DNA of 64,000 bases from Candidatus Manganitrophus noduliformans (GTDB taxonomy: Bacteria; Nitrospirota; Nitrospiria; SBBL01; Manganitrophaceae). The translations under genes were made by a program, and so were the position numbers. The notes under the pieces are model-generated. The model saw only the letters and a list, made by a program, of their open reading frames with translations, was not told the DNA's origin and did not search any database. The stretch spans positions 620,001 to 684,000 of the forward strand of contig NZ_VTOW01000001.1 in NCBI RefSeq assembly GCF_012184425.1, given 5' to 3'. Shown one piece after another: positions 61,106-64,000 of this stretch; the first letter of the stretch is position 1; each line of letters begins with the position of its first letter.

Positions 61106-61543
61106 ATGGAGGGGGTGATCTTTCATCTCGCCTTTCCGGTTTCCGATCTGGAGGAGGCGAAGCGGTTTTATGTCGACGGCCTCGGCTGTGCCCTGGGGCG
61201 GGAGTCGTCCAGGGCGATCACGCTGGAGTTGGCGGGGCATCAACTGGTCGGCCATCTTGCGCCGGCGGCCGAGGGGCAAAAGGGGATCTACCCGCGGCAT
61301 TTCGGCCTGATCTTCAAGGAGGAAAGCGCCTGGCAGGCGCTGGTCGACCGGGCGAAAGAGAAGGGGCTTCGGTTTTATCAATCGCCCCGCCGGCGGTTCG
61401 AAGGAACCCGGCTGGAGCATGCCACCGTTTTTCTGGAAGATCCTTCGCACAATCTTCTCGAATTTAAATGGTACCGGCACAACTCGGCGATCTTCGGCGA
61501 GCGGGAATTCGGGGAGGTCGGCGATACGGGCGGAGAACCGTAG
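61106..61543 (+). CDS. VOC (glyoxalase/bleomycin-resistance-like) protein
   Basis: A 145-residue vicinal-oxygen-chelate protein with one pair of beta-alpha-beta-beta-beta modules. The first metal-ligand position is in IFHLAFPVSDLEEAKRFYVDGLGC, the second module begins KGIYPRHFGLIF, and the end has FLEDPSHNLLEFKWY with the conserved Glu. The layout resembles dioxygenase-like VOC proteins. The substrate is not predicted. It is a single gene with ribosome site GGGGGC and converges on the cupredoxin gene. Confidence 0.87.
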   Translation: MEGVIFHLAFPVSDLEEAKRFYVDGLGCALGRESSRAITLELAGHQLVGHLAPAAEGQKGIYPRHFGLIFKEESAWQALVDRAKEKGLRFYQSPRRRFEGTRLEHATVFLEDPSHNLLEFKWYRHNSAIFGEREFGEVGDTGGEP

Positions 61544-61562
61544 CGGTCTGCCCGATGTTTCC

Positions 61563-61991
61563 TCACGCGGCACCGACCGAGAGAAGAAGGACCTCTCCCT
61601 TCATATTCGGATGGATATCGCAGTTAAAAGTAAACTTCCCCGCCCGCGGCGGGATGAAGCGGATCGCGATTTCCTTCTCCGGGGTGAGATGGACCCCCTT
61701 GATTCCCCGGCCGAAGGTGGTTGCTCCGCCGCTCTCCACCTGAACGTCGACCTCCTGAAAGAAGGGGGAGACAAAGCCATGTTCGACCCGATCCAGGTTC
61801 CGAAGGACGATTGTGGCCGGCACGCCAGGGGGAAGCGTCCCCCCCTGAACCTCATAGGCAAAGTTTCGGATGATCACCTCGACCCGCTCCGGCCCCTGCG
61901 CATGAAGGGTCGAGTCGGCATCGCCGAAGATGAAGAAGGAAGCAACGAAGAAAAAAGAGAGTAAAATTCGATCCCGTCGTATTGTCTGCAT
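61563..61991 (-). CDS. exported cupredoxin-like copper protein
   Basis: A 142-residue precursor with a signal peptide (ILLSFFFVASFFIFG) and a plastocyanin-like fold. The type 1 copper ligands are all placed: H71 (VEHGF), C124, H127 and M130 (NCDIHPNMKG). It should carry single electrons in the periplasm. Its middle (PRAGKFTFNCDIHP) is typical of small cupredoxins and of oxidase-like cupredoxin domains. It is monocistronic and convergent with the VOC gene. Confidence 0.88.
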   Translation of the reverse strand: MQTIRRDRILLSFFFVASFFIFGDADSTLHAQGPERVEVIIRNFAYEVQGGTLPPGVPATIVLRNLDRVEHGFVSPFFQEVDVQVESGGATTFGRGIKGVHLTPEKEIAIRFIPPRAGKFTFNCDIHPNMKGEVLLLSVGAA

Positions 61992-62237
61992 GTCCCTCCT
62001 CCCGTTGATCTGTGCGATCGGCCCAGCTTGAGACGCGGGCTGATCTCTACCTCCAGCATACCCAAGTTGGGGAGTGATTGGAAGCCTCTTGATGGGCCTC
62101 CATATTCCCCTGCGCCGAGTCGGTGGTGAGAGGTAACCGCTTGAAAAACAATTCCCTTGACGAGGGCGGGGCGGGCCGGTATTCTGCTTAAAGTTGGAAT
62201 GGAATCGCTCATTCCGGAGGGTCCAAGGAGCGCTGCC

Positions 62238-62675
62238 GTGGCAGGAAAAAAGAAGAAATCGGCTTCAAGAGATTTGACGCCGAACGTCGGCGCCGCGACC
62301 GATGTGGCGCCGATGGGACGGGGAAAAACCAAACCGCCGCACGAACGGACGGCGGATGAGGATGTCGATGTCGTCGATTGGGAAAAGGTGGCCGCGATGG
62401 CGGAGTTCAAAGCGCTGCTGGCCGCCAAGCGGAAGTTTATTCTTCCCACCACGATTTTCTTCGTTGTTTACTACTTTGCCCTCCCGATCCTGGTCGGCTA
62501 TGCGCCGGAATTGATGAAGACCAAAGTGATCGGCTCGGTCAACCTCGCCTACCTTTTCGCCCTCTCCCAGTTTTTCATGGCCTGGATCGTCGCCGCGCTT
62601 TACATGCGGGCGGCGGGGCGGTTCGACGGGATGATCGGGATGGTCCTGGCCAAATTGAAGAAGCGGCGGAGGTAG
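62238..62675 (+). CDS. DUF485-family membrane protein, symporter partner (YjcH-like)
   Basis: A 145-residue membrane protein. An unusually long, Lys-rich N-terminal extension (about 45 residues) precedes the DUF485 core with two membrane helices (FILPTTIFFVVYYFALPILVGY and VNLAYLFALSQFFMAWIVAALYM). DUF485 proteins such as YjcH are always encoded before ActP-type symporters, as here, with a three-base gap. GTG 62238 behind AAGGAG was chosen over an ATG at 62200, which has no ribosome site. The exact role beside the symporter is not established. Confidence 0.88.
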   Translation: MAGKKKKSASRDLTPNVGAATDVAPMGRGKTKPPHERTADEDVDVVDWEKVAAMAEFKALLAAKRKFILPTTIFFVVYYFALPILVGYAPELMKTKVIGSVNLAYLFALSQFFMAWIVAALYMRAAGRFDGMIGMVLAKLKKRRR

Positions 62676-62678
62676 ACC

Positions 62679-64000
62679 ATGTCGACGGCGCTTCTTCTCT
62701 TTTTGATCTTCATCGCAGTTACGCTGGCGATTACTTATTGGGCGGCCAAGCGGTCGAGCGGGGCGTCGGCGTTCTTTACGGCGAATCGGCAGATCACCGG
62801 CTGGCAGAACGGGCTCGCCGTCGCCGGCGATTACATGAGCGCCGCTTCCTTCCTCGGAATCGCCGGGATGATTGCGTTTCAGGGATACGACGGCTTCATG
62901 TATTCGGTCGGATTTCTGGTTGCCTACCTCACCGTCCTGTTGATTGTGGCGGAGCCGCTCCGGAACGCGGGGAAATATACGATGGCCGACGTCCTCGCCT
63001 ATCGCCTCAGCCCGCGCCCGGTCCGGGCGATGGCGTCGCTCTCCACCCTGACCGTCAGCACTTTTTATATGATCGCGCAGATGGTCGGCGCGGGGGCGCT
63101 GGTGAGCCTCTTGTTGAAAGACTCCGGGCTCAGCTATCAGACCGCCGTCATCGGGGTCGGGGTGTTGATGATTATTTATGTCGTTTTCGGCGGGATGCTG
63201 GCGACAACCTGGGTGCAGATCATCAAGGCGGTGCTGCTGATGGGGGGGACCCTTCTCTTGAGCTTTTTCGTCCTCGCCCATTTCGATTTCAGCTTCGGGA
63301 ATTTCTTCGAGGCGATCTCTCGCGTCACTTATCATGACAAAAACGGGGTGGCGGTGACGCAAGACTTTCTCCAGCCGGGGCTGAAATTCAAGCCGCCCTA
63401 TGGGGCGCTCGACCTGATCTCGCTCGGGATGGCGCTTCTTTTCGGCACCGCCGGGCTGCCGCACATCCTGGTCCGTTTTTATACCGTCCCTGACGCCAAG
63501 ACGGCCCGGGTCAGCGTCGTCTGGGCGATGGTGATCATCGGCGCTTTTTACATCTTGACGACCTTTCTCGGGTTCGGCGCGGCGACGATCGTCGGGCGGG
63601 ATCAAATTGCGGTCAACGGCGGCACCAACATGAGCGCGCCGATTCTGGCACAGGTGCTCGGCGGCGAGATCTTCTTCGCCTTTATCTCGGCGATCGCCTT
63701 TGCGACGATCCTGGCCGTCGTCGCCGGTCTGACGATCAGCGCGTCGACCTCGTTCGCCCACGATTTTTATACCAACGTCCTGCACCACGGGAAGGAGCGT
63801 CGCCCCGGCGAAGAGGTCCGTGTCGCGCGGATCACCACCTTTGTGGTTGGGGCGGTCTCGATTGCGATTGCGATTGTGCTCGGCCCGACCGCCAACGTCG
63901 CCTTCTTGGTCGGGCTTGCTTTTGCAGTGGCCGCTTCCGCGAACCTGCCGGTGATCGTCCTGTCGCTCTTCTGGAAGCGGTTCAACACGTCGGGCGCGGT
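62679..64000 (+). CDS. ActP-type sodium:solute symporter, cut by right window edge
   Basis: The first 440 codons of a sodium:solute symporter that runs past the window. It starts at ATG 62679 behind CGGAGGTAG. About ten membrane helices are visible, with the family motifs [28 protein letters not shown] and [27 protein letters not shown], which are diagnostic of the ActP acetate/glycolate permease branch. With the DUF485 gene it forms the usual yjcH-actP pair. Acetate, pyruvate or another small carboxylate is the likely substrate. Confidence 0.93.
   Translation, partial: MSTALLLFLIFIAVTLAITYWAAKRSSGASAFFTANRQITGWQNGLAVAGDYMSAASFLGIAGMIAFQGYDGFMYSVGFLVAYLTVLLIVAEPLRNAGKYTMADVLAYRLSPRPVRAMASLSTLTVSTFYMIAQMVGAGALVSLLLKDSGLSYQTAVIGVGVLMIIYVVFGGMLATTWVQIIKAVLLMGGTLLLSFFVLAHFDFSFGNFFEAISRVTYHDKNGVAVTQDFLQPGLKFKPPYGALDLISLGMALLFGTAGLPHILVRFYTVPDAKTARVSVVWAMVIIGAFYILTTFLGFGAATIVGRDQIAVNGGTNMSAPILAQVLGGEIFFAFISAIAFATILAVVAGLTISASTSFAHDFYTNVLHHGKERRPGEEVRVARITTFVVGAVSIAIAIVLGPTANVAFLVGLAFAVAASANLPVIVLSLFWKRFNTSGA

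Overview
The window is one contiguous piece of a GC-rich bacterial chromosome with densely packed genes, very good Shine-Dalgarno sites, many ATGA/TGATG stop-start overlaps and near-consensus sigma-70 promoters. The gene content (cyanase with a NrtA/CmpA-type transporter, a chlorite-dismutase-family protein, very large multi-PAS kinases, cytochrome c and cupredoxin genes, GTAG-type REP palindromes) fits a Nitrospirota-type chemolithotroph or a relative. That placement is inference from gene content, not a sequence match.

Left arm (1-12.6 kb): a LuxR-type HTH protein cut by the window edge; a complete acyl-homoserine-lactone quorum-sensing pair (luxI and luxR, convergent and overlapping by 113 bp) with a textbook 20-bp lux box upstream of luxI; then, divergent from luxR, a structured leader ending in a strong intrinsic terminator just before a CBS-domain gene. 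This opens a cyanate/anion cluster: CBS protein, Tat-exported solute-binding protein, ABC permease, ATPase, second solute-binding protein, cyanase, outer-membrane porin, chlorite-dismutase-family protein and an HTH protein. A CstA-type transporter closes the arm on the opposite strand. The leader, with terminator, possible antiterminator and several hairpins, is the best candidate here for an undescribed regulatory element.

Middle (12.6-38.5 kb): mostly housekeeping and metabolic genes: Rieske protein, lipoprotein, an SDR/kinase/oxidoreductase operon, methyltransferase, acetyltransferase, DMT transporter, CnoX-like thioredoxin, PEP synthase regulator, glucan phosphorylase and a Nudix hydrolase. 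A signalling block follows: an 8-PAS/GAF membrane kinase with its NarL-type regulator, and a separate HTH protein plus separate receiver. Then come a J-domain protein, PpnP, MetH, SerS followed directly by two tRNA-Ser genes, a DUF2155 lipoprotein and tRNA-Arg.

Signalling operon (38.6-45.3 kb): soluble histidine kinase, CheY-like regulator, REC-GAF-GGDEF-HD-GYP protein with a degenerate HD motif, a decayed TonB-dependent receptor, an ABC-type binding protein without transporter, and a second, paralogous membrane kinase.

Right arm (45.5-64 kb): rpsU behind a promoter-terminator leader, a 65-residue Arg-rich protein coupled to queE, pepA, nagZ, dedA, terC, SDR, DUF502, heavy-metal P-type ATPase, TraB/GumN protein, S1/P1 nuclease, a PIN/AbrB toxin-antitoxin pair, cytochrome c, mreB, an HpnA-like epimerase, a VOC protein, a cupredoxin, and a DUF485/ActP-type symporter pair cut by the right edge. 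No CRISPR array, insertion sequence, rRNA or phage was seen.
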